NCBI GenBank assembly: GCA_000309945.1
Contig: CM001633.1
Location: 5,197,174 to 5,261,173, forward strand
Source of the DNA: Leptolyngbyaceae cyanobacterium JSC-12
Lineage (GTDB): Bacteria; Cyanobacteriota; Cyanobacteriia; Leptolyngbyales; Leptolyngbyaceae
Direction: 5' to 3'
DNA: 64,000 bases
The notes under the pieces were generated by a model. That model was given only the letters and a program-made list of their open reading frames with translations, did not search any database and was not told where the DNA came from. Shown piece by piece: positions 26,220-34,372 of the stretch. The stretch's first letter is position 1, and every line of letters starts with the position of its first letter. Made by a program: the position numbers and the translations under genes.

Positions 26220-26972
26220 TCAAGTGGGAGAGCTATTGTTCAGGGTGGACGGACTCGAGGAATTAAGCGATCGCGGATACTTCAGAAACTGCCCGACCAG
26301 AACGAGCGCCAAGATCAAAACGGCTCCAATCCCCAACGGACTTGGCATCCAGAAAACACTTTCGAGAGTATTTTGTTCACCTGGAATCAGTTTCCAAACT
26401 AGTTGCTGTTTCTCGTAGCGTGCCTGCAACTTCGCTACCCCATTCACACTTCGGGCACCCCACGGTGTTTCTAACTTAAACTCTAGCTTGATTAATGATG
26501 CCGGACTCACCAGCAGATCTCCTGTTGAAGAGGCGACTCCCAGCGATCGCAAATCCACTTCGTACCATAGCTTATTCCGTTCTAGCAGCAAAAAATTGCC
26601 ATGCTTCACAGTCAACCGAGAGGCGATTGCGGGTAAACTTACTCCATCCAAAGGTTGCTCCTGGCTAAATACCGAACCAAAGAACTGATTGAATTTCTGC
26701 TCTAACTCAGCACTACTGGTGAAAGGAATTTTGACAAGTAATCCCTCATTGGTTGTGCGCTGAACTTGTCCGCCGACGATCGCCGCCCGCCGTTCAATGG
26801 TTTTTATCCACTGTTCGATACTGCCAACGTTTAGCGCTTTGAAGCGATCGCTAAGTTGGATATGCTGGATAATTTCTCCACGATTGGGGCTTTCAAACCG
26901 GAGATTCACATCCGATTCAACACATCCCATCAGCCCGATCGCCAGTAACCCTACCAGGATCAGCACCCGCAT
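26220..26972 (-). CDS. DUF3153 lipoprotein
   Basis: I start at the ATG at 26972 because MRVLILVGLLAIGLMGC is a textbook lipoprotein signal with an LMGC lipobox; a start at 27053 would put 27 odd residues before it. The mature part (~230 residues) ends in a single membrane helix (IGAVLILALVLVGQFLKYP) and a Ser/Thr-rich tail. This matches the cyanobacterial DUF3153 family, whose function is unknown. It is part of a minus-strand run with AI-2E downstream and a TPR membrane protein upstream. Confidence 0.82.
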   Translation of the reverse strand: MRVLILVGLLAIGLMGCVESDVNLRFESPNRGEIIQHIQLSDRFKALNVGSIEQWIKTIERRAAIVGGQVQRTTNEGLLVKIPFTSSAELEQKFNQFFGSVFSQEQPLDGVSLPAIASRLTVKHGNFLLLERNKLWYEVDLRSLGVASSTGDLLVSPASLIKLEFKLETPWGARSVNGVAKLQARYEKQQLVWKLIPGEQNTLESVFWMPSPLGIGAVLILALVLVGQFLKYPRSLNSSSPSTLNNSSPT

Positions 26973-27138
26973 TCGTAAGGCCGCGTGGGCTAGAAACTCT
27001 ATCCAAGCGCTCAGAAAAGGCTTGAATTGCTGTATCAAAGGGCATGTTGTCATAGTTAAGCAGAATTCACTAGCTGGGAAAACTTTACATTGGCTGTGAT
27101 GTCAGTGTCTCTCAAGTCGGGTATTTCTCCAAAAAATC

Positions 27139-27669
27139 TTATGCAATCCAAAGTAAACTGCCTAGCAGCACCAATACCGCAATCAAGGCTACCCAAACAA
27201 AGCGATTATCTTCCGTATTGACCTGGCTTAAATCGACTGATTCCAATTTGGATTTAGCAGTTTCAGGGATCACACGCCCTTTTGCACTGATGGGTGAGCC
27301 ACCAGCACGATCGCGAGTGTCCCGATCCGCAAGATTACCGAAGTCAGGAATCTGGGTCAGCCATTCCGGGCGAGTTTGTAACTTTGGGGCTTCCAGAATG
27401 TAGAGAATTCGTTTTCCTTCCTTGCGCGTTTTCCAATCGGGGTGAGCCGTTAACTGACGGCACAGGGCGATCGCCTGCTGCTGCTGCCCAGTAGCCTGAT
27501 AGGCTGTTACCAACCAGGTTTGCACTGTTCCTCCCATGACTGAGTTGGGATTCACCAGCGCACTCGCCTTTTCCAGATGCTCTACAGACTCGCGATAGTT
27601 TCCCCGTTCAAATGCTGTTTTTCCTGCCTGGAATTCTGTTTGAAGCACATTGGAATCACTTGAATTCAC
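27139..27669 (-). CDS. TPR-containing protein with C-terminal membrane anchor
   Basis: The 176-residue product has about two TPR units at residues 8-80 (FQAGKTAFERGNYRESVEHL, then LVTAYQATGQQQQAIALCRQL). A variable linker follows, then a C-terminal hydrophobic helix (FVWVALIAVLVLLGSLLWIA), giving a tail-anchored topology with the TPRs in the cytoplasm. It looks like a conserved cyanobacterial protein of unknown role. The ATG at 27669 is the only good start. Confidence 0.82.
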   Translation of the reverse strand: MNSSDSNVLQTEFQAGKTAFERGNYRESVEHLEKASALVNPNSVMGGTVQTWLVTAYQATGQQQQAIALCRQLTAHPDWKTRKEGKRILYILEAPKLQTRPEWLTQIPDFGNLADRDTRDRAGGSPISAKGRVIPETAKSKLESVDLSQVNTEDNRFVWVALIAVLVLLGSLLWIA

Positions 27670-27750
27670 CGTATTCTACCTTTTCCCTTTCACCTGCAAC
27701 CTGTTGTCATTTTAGAGTACTGCCCTGATTGACTGACACAACTCAAACCA

Positions 27751-27787
27751 CCCTCACCCCAACCCCTCTCCCAGAGCGGTCGAGGGG
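27751..27787. repeat. C-rich intergenic repeat-like hairpin
   Basis: CCCTCACCCCAACCCCTCTC leads into a CCCCTC/GAGGGG stem (27763-27768 with 27782-27787) followed by CTTTT. This wording is common in multicopy intergenic repeats of filamentous cyanobacteria. It lies between two minus-strand genes, with its T-run on the plus strand. Confidence 0.4.
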
Positions 27788-27822
27788 CTTTTGATCCACA
27801 ACGTAACTGCCGACTCCGCCCT

Positions 27823-28791
27823 CTAACCCATCATTTGCATCAAGGTTACTTCCCATACCAGACGGGGGGTCACATTGTGGAGCAAATACTCACGGGCTTT
27901 CTGCAAAACTTGCAACTGACGGATCGTTTGCTGGAATGCGTATGGATGCAGGTTGGGTTGCCAGTAGCAGGCTTGCAAAAAATCAATTAGCCACAGTTGT
28001 GATTCAGGTTCGATCTCATGATCAATCTGTCGTGCCAGGTGGAGAGCTTCCTGGTGCGAATGAGGTGGTTGACTCACACGCTGAAGCAGCTCTGGCGAAA
28101 TTTCCTGAAGTTTCTGCCAGTGGGCGATCGCCGCACCGGGACTGCCCTGTGCCAACTGTAAAATCTGGGCTTGCAGCAAAATGTCTGCATGTCCTGTCGA
28201 TTCCAACACATGGGCAAGGGCAGATGACTCAAGCCGAAAAAACGGAACTCGTTGACATCGAGACACTAGTGTAGGCAGTAAAGATTCCACCCCATTCGCA
28301 ATCAGAATCAGCGTTGCCTGCCCCGGTTCTTCTAACGTTTTTAATAATGCATTGGCTGCAGCTTCTGCCATAGTTTCGGCTTGCTCTAGTACCACTATCG
28401 ATCGAGGCGCTTCCATGGCTGACCGAGACAGAAATTGGCTGATTTCCCGGATTTGTTCTAACCGAATAACGGGCGGTGTTTTGCGCTTGATCCCACTTGC
28501 AATCGCTTCCGCAATTGACAGGCGTTTCCCCTGATAGAGATACGTAGGCTCTACCCACAATAAATCGGGATGGTTCCGTTGCTGAATGCGGTTCCGTACC
28601 CCCTCTTTTTTGGAACTTTGAGACTCATGCTGGCTGAATAGAAACTCCACAAAACACCGTGCTGCTAAACTTCGCCCGACCCCATCTGGACCGGCAAACA
28701 AGTAGGCCGGTGCAATCCGCTGTTTGGTCACTGCTTGAGTCAACAATTCCACAGCGCGGGGTTGTCCAATGAGGGGAGCAAAGGCAGCCAT
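27823..28791 (-). CDS. holB: DNA polymerase III, delta-prime subunit
   Basis: A clamp-loader ATPase-like subunit of 322 residues. It begins MAAFAPLIGQPRAVELLTQAV, then the P-loop AYLFAGPDGVGRSLAARCF, with Arg where the usual motif has Lys-Thr. SIVVLEQAETMAEAAANALLKTLEEP is the DnaX/HolB sensor region, and TLVSRCQ the arginine-finger strand. The degenerate P-loop fits delta-prime, which does not hydrolyse ATP. The start at 28791 gives the standard N-terminus; the ATG at 28830 would overlap the tmk stop. Pairing with tmk is a classic arrangement. Confidence 0.92.
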   Translation of the reverse strand: MAAFAPLIGQPRAVELLTQAVTKQRIAPAYLFAGPDGVGRSLAARCFVEFLFSQHESQSSKKEGVRNRIQQRNHPDLLWVEPTYLYQGKRLSIAEAIASGIKRKTPPVIRLEQIREISQFLSRSAMEAPRSIVVLEQAETMAEAAANALLKTLEEPGQATLILIANGVESLLPTLVSRCQRVPFFRLESSALAHVLESTGHADILLQAQILQLAQGSPGAAIAHWQKLQEISPELLQRVSQPPHSHQEALHLARQIDHEIEPESQLWLIDFLQACYWQPNLHPYAFQQTIRQLQVLQKAREYLLHNVTPRLVWEVTLMQMMG

Positions 28792-28820
28792 AGGGGAAGT
28801 GAGAATAGGGAATGGAAAGT

Positions 28821-29486
28821 TCAAAACCAACGGGTAAATGCTTGTATCAAGGCAGCTTGAAGTTGTTGGGCGACGGCATCTTCTGATTGGCTGGCGTCAA
28901 TCCGCACGATGCGTTGAGGATATTGCTGGGCAAGTTGGGCAAACCCTTTATGGACTTTTTGGTGAAACGTTAGATCGGCTTGCTCGATGCGATCTCTCGT
29001 TCCCCGTTGTTGAGTTCTGGCAAGTCCTGCTTGGGCGCTTAAGTCCAGCCAGAGCGTTAGATCGCTCTCTAATCCCCCACTGGCAATCTGGTTTAACTGG
29101 TGAATGAGCGTTAGGTCTAGCCCTCGACCATAGCCCTGGTAAGCAATTGTGGAGTCAGTGTAGCGATCGCAAAGAATCAGCGCTCCAGCTTCGAGGTGTG
29201 GACGCAAAAAGCCTTCCACGTGTTGAGCGCGATCGGCGGCGTATAACAGCAATTCTGCTCGGTCTTGAATAGGTTCTTGACTGATATGATTCAACAACAA
29301 AGTGCGGATCGCTTGCCCAATGTCAGTACCGCCAGGTTCTCGTGTAATCACCAGATCGCGGATATAGTCTTTTGCTTGTAAGTACTCTAACCAACCACTG
29401 GTAATCAGCCACTGCCGCGATCGCTCCAATTGCGTGGTTTTCCCACTTCCCTCTCCCCCCTCAAACACAATAAACCGCCCTCTCAT
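28821..29486 (-). CDS. tmk: Thymidylate kinase
   Basis: Converts dTMP to dTDP. The 221 residues begin MRGRFIVFEGGEGSGKTTQ (P-loop). They contain ITREPGGTDIGQAIR (the dTMP-site DR/PGG motif), LLYAADRAQHVE, ILCDRYTDSTIAYQGYGRG and the LID-region DLSAQAGLARTQQRGTRDRIE. The frame reaches 29501, but the ATG at 29486 has a GAGG ribosome site. The gene directly precedes holB. Confidence 0.95.
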   Translation of the reverse strand: MRGRFIVFEGGEGSGKTTQLERSRQWLITSGWLEYLQAKDYIRDLVITREPGGTDIGQAIRTLLLNHISQEPIQDRAELLLYAADRAQHVEGFLRPHLEAGALILCDRYTDSTIAYQGYGRGLDLTLIHQLNQIASGGLESDLTLWLDLSAQAGLARTQQRGTRDRIEQADLTFHQKVHKGFAQLAQQYPQRIVRIDASQSEDAVAQQLQAALIQAFTRWF

Positions 29487-29672
29487 CTTGTAAAACCTCA
29501 CCCAATTTGATTACAATCCACCGTAAATATATAAATGCAGATTACAAATCGGTGCGAGCTACCTACTCCGTGAGTTTTATTCACTCAGTCTGAGAATCGT
29601 ACAGGTAGAATAAACGCTCTTATAGGATGAGCGTTATCATGACAAAGTCGAGATACACCCCCAGGATTTATC

Positions 29673-30020
29673 ATGGCTCGATATACTGGTTTATTCAAAA
29701 TCGCCGCACCGGTTAGCAGCATTCAGCCATTACTGGGTGAAATTTTAGAATCCTGTAACTTTAATATTGTTTATCAGACCGGAGACTATTTGATGGCTCG
29801 TGAAATCCCCGGTCACGTTGCTTATCACCAATTAGTGACAGTGGAAGTATTAGTAGATAGAACCACTGCAACTGATAGTGAGATTCAGATGCAGATGGTG
29901 ATTAAGAATGAAGAACTACCTTTACAAGTTGAGAACCACTGTCGTCAAACGTATCAACGGGTCAGCCAGGCAATTACTGATACTCACCACTGGGAGCTGA
30001 TTGAAGCAGTTGCAGGATAA
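29673..30020 (+). CDS. Small protein of unknown function (115 aa)
   Basis: A compact alpha/beta protein without signal peptide or membrane helix. The text starts MARYTGLFKIAAPVSSIQPL, then LESCNFNIVYQTGDYLMARE, VTVEVLVD and WELIEAVAG. I do not recognise a named domain, although the style suggests a conserved cyanobacterial protein. It is divergent from tmk and convergent with the FHA genes. A weak hairpin follows at 30022-30059 (AGCATTG/CAATGCT). Confidence 0.72.
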   Translation: MARYTGLFKIAAPVSSIQPLLGEILESCNFNIVYQTGDYLMAREIPGHVAYHQLVTVEVLVDRTTATDSEIQMQMVIKNEELPLQVENHCRQTYQRVSQAITDTHHWELIEAVAG

Positions 30021-30021
30021 G

Positions 30022-30059
30022 AGCATTGCGAATGGTAGCAAATAGCTATCTCCAATGCT
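30022..30059. terminator. Possible bidirectional terminator
   Basis: AGCATTG (30022-30028) pairs with CAATGCT (30053-30059) around a 24-base interior that includes ATAGCTAT. It sits in the 62-bp gap between convergent genes and has no long T-run. Confidence 0.35.
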
Positions 30060-30082
30060 TGCAACATCTGTAACGACAGAGA

Positions 30083-30508
30083 TTAATCATCTTCTGGATC
30101 ACCAATCATGTTAGGGCTAATCAACGTAATATCAAACTCATCGGGTGGAACTGTGACCACAGCATCTCTTCTGAGCAAGTAGTAAATCGCTCGAACTTTA
30201 GGTCCGAATACAACCTCATCTTCGTTCCGCAAATCGTGAGCCTGGAGCTTCCGTCCATTAATCAGAAGACCGTTGGCACTTACCCGACCCTTGGCATTAC
30301 CATCCACAATCCGGTAGTAAAATGTGCCATCGTCATTTGCTGATTGCACTAGCGTTGCATGATGGCGTGAAACGAATTGGGATACCAGTCGAATATCACA
30401 CTTTGGATCTCGTCCAATTGAATAGAGTGGGGCATCGAGCAGGAACTCACGACGACCCTTGTCATCTTCGATGATTAACAGGTGATTTTGTTGCGGTTGT
30501 GATGGCAT
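30083..30508 (-). CDS. FHA-domain protein (copy A)
   Basis: A single forkhead-associated domain fills most of the 141 residues: the phosphothreonine-binding motifs YSIGRDPKCDI, VSRHHATLV and SANGLLINGR are all present. FHA domains bind phosphothreonine peptides, often from Ser/Thr kinases. A short acidic tail (FDITLISPNMIGDPEDD) follows. The neighbouring gene at 30910 encodes a close paralogue, pointing to a tandem duplication. The ATG at 30508 is used. Confidence 0.9.
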   Translation of the reverse strand: MPSQPQQNHLLIIEDDKGRREFLLDAPLYSIGRDPKCDIRLVSQFVSRHHATLVQSANDDGTFYYRIVDGNAKGRVSANGLLINGRKLQAHDLRNEDEVVFGPKVRAIYYLLRRDAVVTVPPDEFDITLISPNMIGDPEDD

Positions 30509-30909
30509 TGAATGCTAGAAGCGTGATGTTAATGCTAAGTAAAGACTCCATCCAGGTTTAGGAAAAAAATGGAAACACTTCCGGCGAATTTTCTTTACCA
30601 GGGTGGGATCAGATATGGGGATAAATATTCACCTCTAAATGGATTGAACTGCTAAACCTCAGAAACCTAACTGAAGGAGGTGACACGAAAGCAACAGGAA
30701 ACGAACACTTGGGAACAGTAAAAACTCTGTTTGAACCCTCTAATCAGTACGTGTATAACGATGTTGGCTCAAACGAGTATGAGATACAGGTGTATCCCAT
30801 TTTTTAGTATATCTAGGCAAGCAAGTAACTAGCGCTTAACCGAGTTCATCTTACAATGACTCATCTGTGATCGCGCATTAATAATTGCAGTATTTCCTTT
30901 AGATGGAAG
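30509..30909. other. Intergenic region between the FHA paralogues
   Basis: 401 bp. A strong ribosome-site-like string, AAGGAGGTG, occurs at about 30675 on the plus strand, and an open frame without ATG or GTG start continues to a TAG near 30807. Its product resembles nothing I know. The promoter of the first FHA gene should lie in the left part. I see no firm feature. Confidence 0.35.
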
Positions 30910-31332
30910 CTATTCCTCTGGCTCGCCGATCATGTTGGGACCAATTAAGGTAATGTCAAATTCATCTAGCGGAGCGGTACTGACTTCGTCTCGCTTCAAC
31001 AAAAGATAGGTCGCACTGACCTTAGGACCAAAAACAACCCGGTCTTCATGCTGCAAATTGTGAGCACGTAGTTTTCGCCCATTGATCAGCAATCCGTTAG
31101 AGCTTGGCTTTCCAGCGGGAATACCATCGACAATTCGGTAAGAGTAAGTGCCATCATCATTTGGCAACTGTACAAGCGTCGCATGGCGGCGAGAGACAAA
31201 CTGGGACACTAGCCGAATTTCACAGCTTGGGTCCCGACCAATCGTGTATTTTGGACCTTCAAGAGAAATCTCATGACGTCCTTTGTCATCTTGAATAATC
31301 AGCAAATGGCTTTGATGAGGTGCAATAGGCAT
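30910..31332 (-). CDS. FHA-domain protein (copy B)
   Basis: A paralogue of the protein at 30083 with the same layout: YTIGRDPSCEI, VSRRHATLV and SSNGLLINGR are the FHA motifs, and the tail FDITLIGPNMIGEPEE is nearly the same as in copy A. The two differ mostly in the central loops. No kinase is adjacent; the nearest Ser/Thr kinase in the window is the giant sensor at 48-54 kb. The ATG at 31332 starts the frame. Confidence 0.9.
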   Translation of the reverse strand: MPIAPHQSHLLIIQDDKGRHEISLEGPKYTIGRDPSCEIRLVSQFVSRRHATLVQLPNDDGTYSYRIVDGIPAGKPSSNGLLINGRKLRAHNLQHEDRVVFGPKVSATYLLLKRDEVSTAPLDEFDITLIGPNMIGEPEE

Positions 31333-31542
31333 TGGAATTTCGAGGATGCGACTAATTCGGGGAGGAATAGAGCTGAACTCAAAGAGCCAGGAGGGGCGTT
31401 AAGTATAGCCTCACCAGTCTTCGTCAAGCTAGATTGTGAAAGATGCCAGCCCCGTGATAAAGGTTCTAATTGTAAAAGTACCCCAATTCATTCAGGTATT
31501 TTACACGGTTCACTTTGCCTCCCAGTACGAAGATGTTTTTCT

Positions 31543-34101
31543 TTAGGGGGTAATATTTGGGTGTTTTTCATGCCGATTGAGGGAAGTATTGATCAATTGA
31601 GGGGGGGATTGATCAAAGGTTACGTACAACAGCAGAGAGTTGATAACTACACTGACTGAGCTAAATGCCATCATGGCACCAGCAGCAGCTGGGCTGAGAA
31701 GGATACCATAGCTAGGTAAAGCTACACCTGCTGCTAGAGGGATTCCTAAGATGTTATAGGCAAAAGCCCAAAATAGGTTTTGTCGAATTTTAGAGAAGGT
31801 GGCACGACTCAGGCGAATTGATTCCACAACATCGCTTAGGCGATCGCGCATCAAAATAATGTCTGCAGTTTCGGTTGCCACATCAGTTCCAGAGTGCAAC
31901 GCAATCCCTACGTCCGCTTGAGCCAGCGCAGGGGCATCATTAATCCCATCACCGACCATCGCCACATGATGCCCTTGGGCTTGAAGTTGAGCAATGACCT
32001 GTGCTTTACCTTCTGGTAAAATCTCTGCCAAAACATTTTCGGGTTTCAGGTTTAACTGATGGGCGATCGCGATTGCTGTGTCTAAGCGATCGCCCGTTAA
32101 TAACTTTACCTCTAGGTTCATGGCTTGCAGTGCTGCAACAGTCTCAACTGCATCCACTCGCAGCCCATCGGCAACTGCCACTAATCCTACCATTCGCCCT
32201 TCAACTGCGATATAAATCATAGTTTTGCCTGCTTTTGCCAGGTCTCCAGATCGACTGAGCAGTTCTAGATCAAGCTGAACACCATTTTGATTAAGCCATG
32301 CTTCAGTACCGAGCATTACTCGTTGGGCAACCTGATCAGCCGCAGTTGAGACAGTAGCAGCAACCCCCATGCCGGGCACCGTCAAGAAATCTTGAGCAGA
32401 TAAGAGGGGTAAATTTCGCTGTTGGGCAGATTGTTGGATTGCGACAGCCAAGGGGTGACGAGTCCCACTTTCAACTGTGGCTGCCAGTTGGAGTAGGTAA
32501 TCTTGGGAATAAAGCGTTGAGTCCTGGGCAGGAATAACATCCGTAATTGTTGGTTTACCCGTGGTGAGGGTGCCTGTTTTGTCCAGAATCAGCGTATCTA
32601 GTTGAGAAACTCGCTCTAGAACTTCACTACCTCGAATAAGCAAGCCATGCTCTGCCCCAATTCCCGATCCCACCAAAATAGCTGTGGGCGTTGCCAATCC
32701 TAAAGCGCAGGGGCAAGCAACTACGAGAACCGCGATCGCCAGTTTCAAGCTGAGAAGTAAGGGGGAGGGAGGAGTAGGATAGTGGGTAAAAAAATGATGC
32801 ACCATTAAATGCTCACTACCCATTGTCATATCAGTGCTACTTAGCACATTGCTCCAGATTCGGGTGCCTATGAAGTACCAGAACAGGAAGGTGAGCGTTG
32901 CAATCGTCATCACTCCATAGGTGAAGTAGCCTGCTACACTATCAGCGAGTTTCTGAATCGGAGCTTTCTGAGTTTGAGCCGCTTCAACCAGAGTAATAAT
33001 TTGAGCAATTGTGGTGTCTCTGCCAGTGCGGGTGGCACGTAGAGCGATCGCCCCTGATTGGTTGAGAGTCCCTGCAGCTACAAAATCTCCCGGTTGCTTC
33101 AGAACGGGCAGCGCTTCACCTGTCAACATTGATTCGTCTACGGTGGTTTGTCCTACGATGACTTCACCATCCACAGGAATACGATCGCCCGGCAATACCT
33201 GAAGCCATTCGCCAACTCGGACAGCTTCTGCTGGAATCTCAATCGCTGGTGATGCAAACTCCGCAGATTCTACGGTTAAAAGTGTCTCCTCTTCTGCCTG
33301 AAAGCTAACTTCCGCCTCTCGACTTCTGGACAAAATCAACCGTGCAGTTTTAGGCTGGAGCGCAATCAACGATTGAAATGCCGTCGCGGCGCGATTTCGT
33401 GCTTGCTGTTCCAGAGTTCGTCCCAGCAGAATAAACCCAACCAGCATCACAGGCTCATCAAAGAAACACTCCCAACCGAGCTGAGGAAACACTAACGCCA
33501 CTAAGCTAGTCAGGTAAGCGGTTAATGTTCCCAAACTGACAAGGCTATTCATGTTTGGGGCATTACGCTGCAGACCCCGCCAGCCATCTAAAATCATGGT
33601 ACGCCCAGGTCCCATCAGTGCAACGGTCGCCAATCCACAGTGAAACCAGATGTTGCTCAAGCCAGGGACGGAGATCCCAGCCAGGAGTTCCAGGTGCCCA
33701 ATGGCAGATAACACCAGCAATAGGGTTGCGATCGCCAGTCGCCACAATTGATTTCGAGTTTCAAGCCGCCGTTGTGTCTGAATATCTAGCAACCCGTCCG
33801 CTTTCGGGGATCTGGCACCTGCTGGAATTCGGGGCTGTGAGGGGAATCCAGCAGTTGTCAACTTTTTTGCCAATTCAACTGGTTCTACAAGATCCGGTCG
33901 GTATTGTACTGTTGCGACTTCGGTTGCCAAATTTACACTTGCTGACACCACACCAGCACATCGCTGTAATTCCTGCTCAACCGCCCGAACACACCCAGCA
34001 CACTTCATCCCAGTGACATCCAGGGCAACGGTTTGGGTCTTGATGCTGGTTGTCGAAAATTCATCTCGAACATCTGAAAAGTTTGAAACTGACTGTGACA
34101 C
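31543..34101 (-). CDS. Copper-transporting P-type ATPase (P1B)
   Basis: An 852-residue heavy-metal ATPase. A single HMA domain at ~25-90 carries GMKCAGC. Membrane helices follow, then the actuator loop with LTGEALPV and the transmembrane metal site VVACPCALGLATPTA (CPC). The phosphorylation motif is LDKTGTLTTGKPT, HPLAVAIQ is the P1B-specific HP motif and GDGINDAPALAQADVG is the hinge. The CPC motif indicates Cu(I)/Ag(I). Cyanobacteria have two such pumps, CtaA (plasma membrane) and PacS (thylakoid); I cannot decide which this is. It is divergent from the antiporter gene across a 271-bp region. Confidence 0.93.
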   Translation of the reverse strand: MSQSVSNFSDVRDEFSTTSIKTQTVALDVTGMKCAGCVRAVEQELQRCAGVVSASVNLATEVATVQYRPDLVEPVELAKKLTTAGFPSQPRIPAGARSPKADGLLDIQTQRRLETRNQLWRLAIATLLLVLSAIGHLELLAGISVPGLSNIWFHCGLATVALMGPGRTMILDGWRGLQRNAPNMNSLVSLGTLTAYLTSLVALVFPQLGWECFFDEPVMLVGFILLGRTLEQQARNRAATAFQSLIALQPKTARLILSRSREAEVSFQAEEETLLTVESAEFASPAIEIPAEAVRVGEWLQVLPGDRIPVDGEVIVGQTTVDESMLTGEALPVLKQPGDFVAAGTLNQSGAIALRATRTGRDTTIAQIITLVEAAQTQKAPIQKLADSVAGYFTYGVMTIATLTFLFWYFIGTRIWSNVLSSTDMTMGSEHLMVHHFFTHYPTPPSPLLLSLKLAIAVLVVACPCALGLATPTAILVGSGIGAEHGLLIRGSEVLERVSQLDTLILDKTGTLTTGKPTITDVIPAQDSTLYSQDYLLQLAATVESGTRHPLAVAIQQSAQQRNLPLLSAQDFLTVPGMGVAATVSTAADQVAQRVMLGTEAWLNQNGVQLDLELLSRSGDLAKAGKTMIYIAVEGRMVGLVAVADGLRVDAVETVAALQAMNLEVKLLTGDRLDTAIAIAHQLNLKPENVLAEILPEGKAQVIAQLQAQGHHVAMVGDGINDAPALAQADVGIALHSGTDVATETADIILMRDRLSDVVESIRLSRATFSKIRQNLFWAFAYNILGIPLAAGVALPSYGILLSPAAAGAMMAFSSVSVVINSLLLYVTFDQSPPQLINTSLNRHEKHPNITP

Positions 34102-34372
34102 GCGACATTTACTACTTGAGGGACACTTCTTTGAGCGTACAAGGAAATTGAAGATTCCTGCCTGAAAGTTCCAAGGTTTTTCTCAAATCCGAGCCAGCCT
34201 CTCTACGATTCCTGTAGGTAGAGTGCTGCCCGGATTCAGCTTTTCATCTATCTGACCTGGTACAGTCCAAAAGGAACCTCAACTGACTGATTTAGTTAGA
34301 TTTGATTAAATGATCAGCGTCGAGTCTAACAATCATCATTATCATCCCTAAATCCTTTCAATTTCGCCATTC

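Noticed and set aside
30625-30807. Open frame ending NDVGSNEYEIQVYPIF between the FHA genes
   Set aside because: No ATG or GTG start in frame, and the text matches no family I know; 60 open codons are expected by chance.
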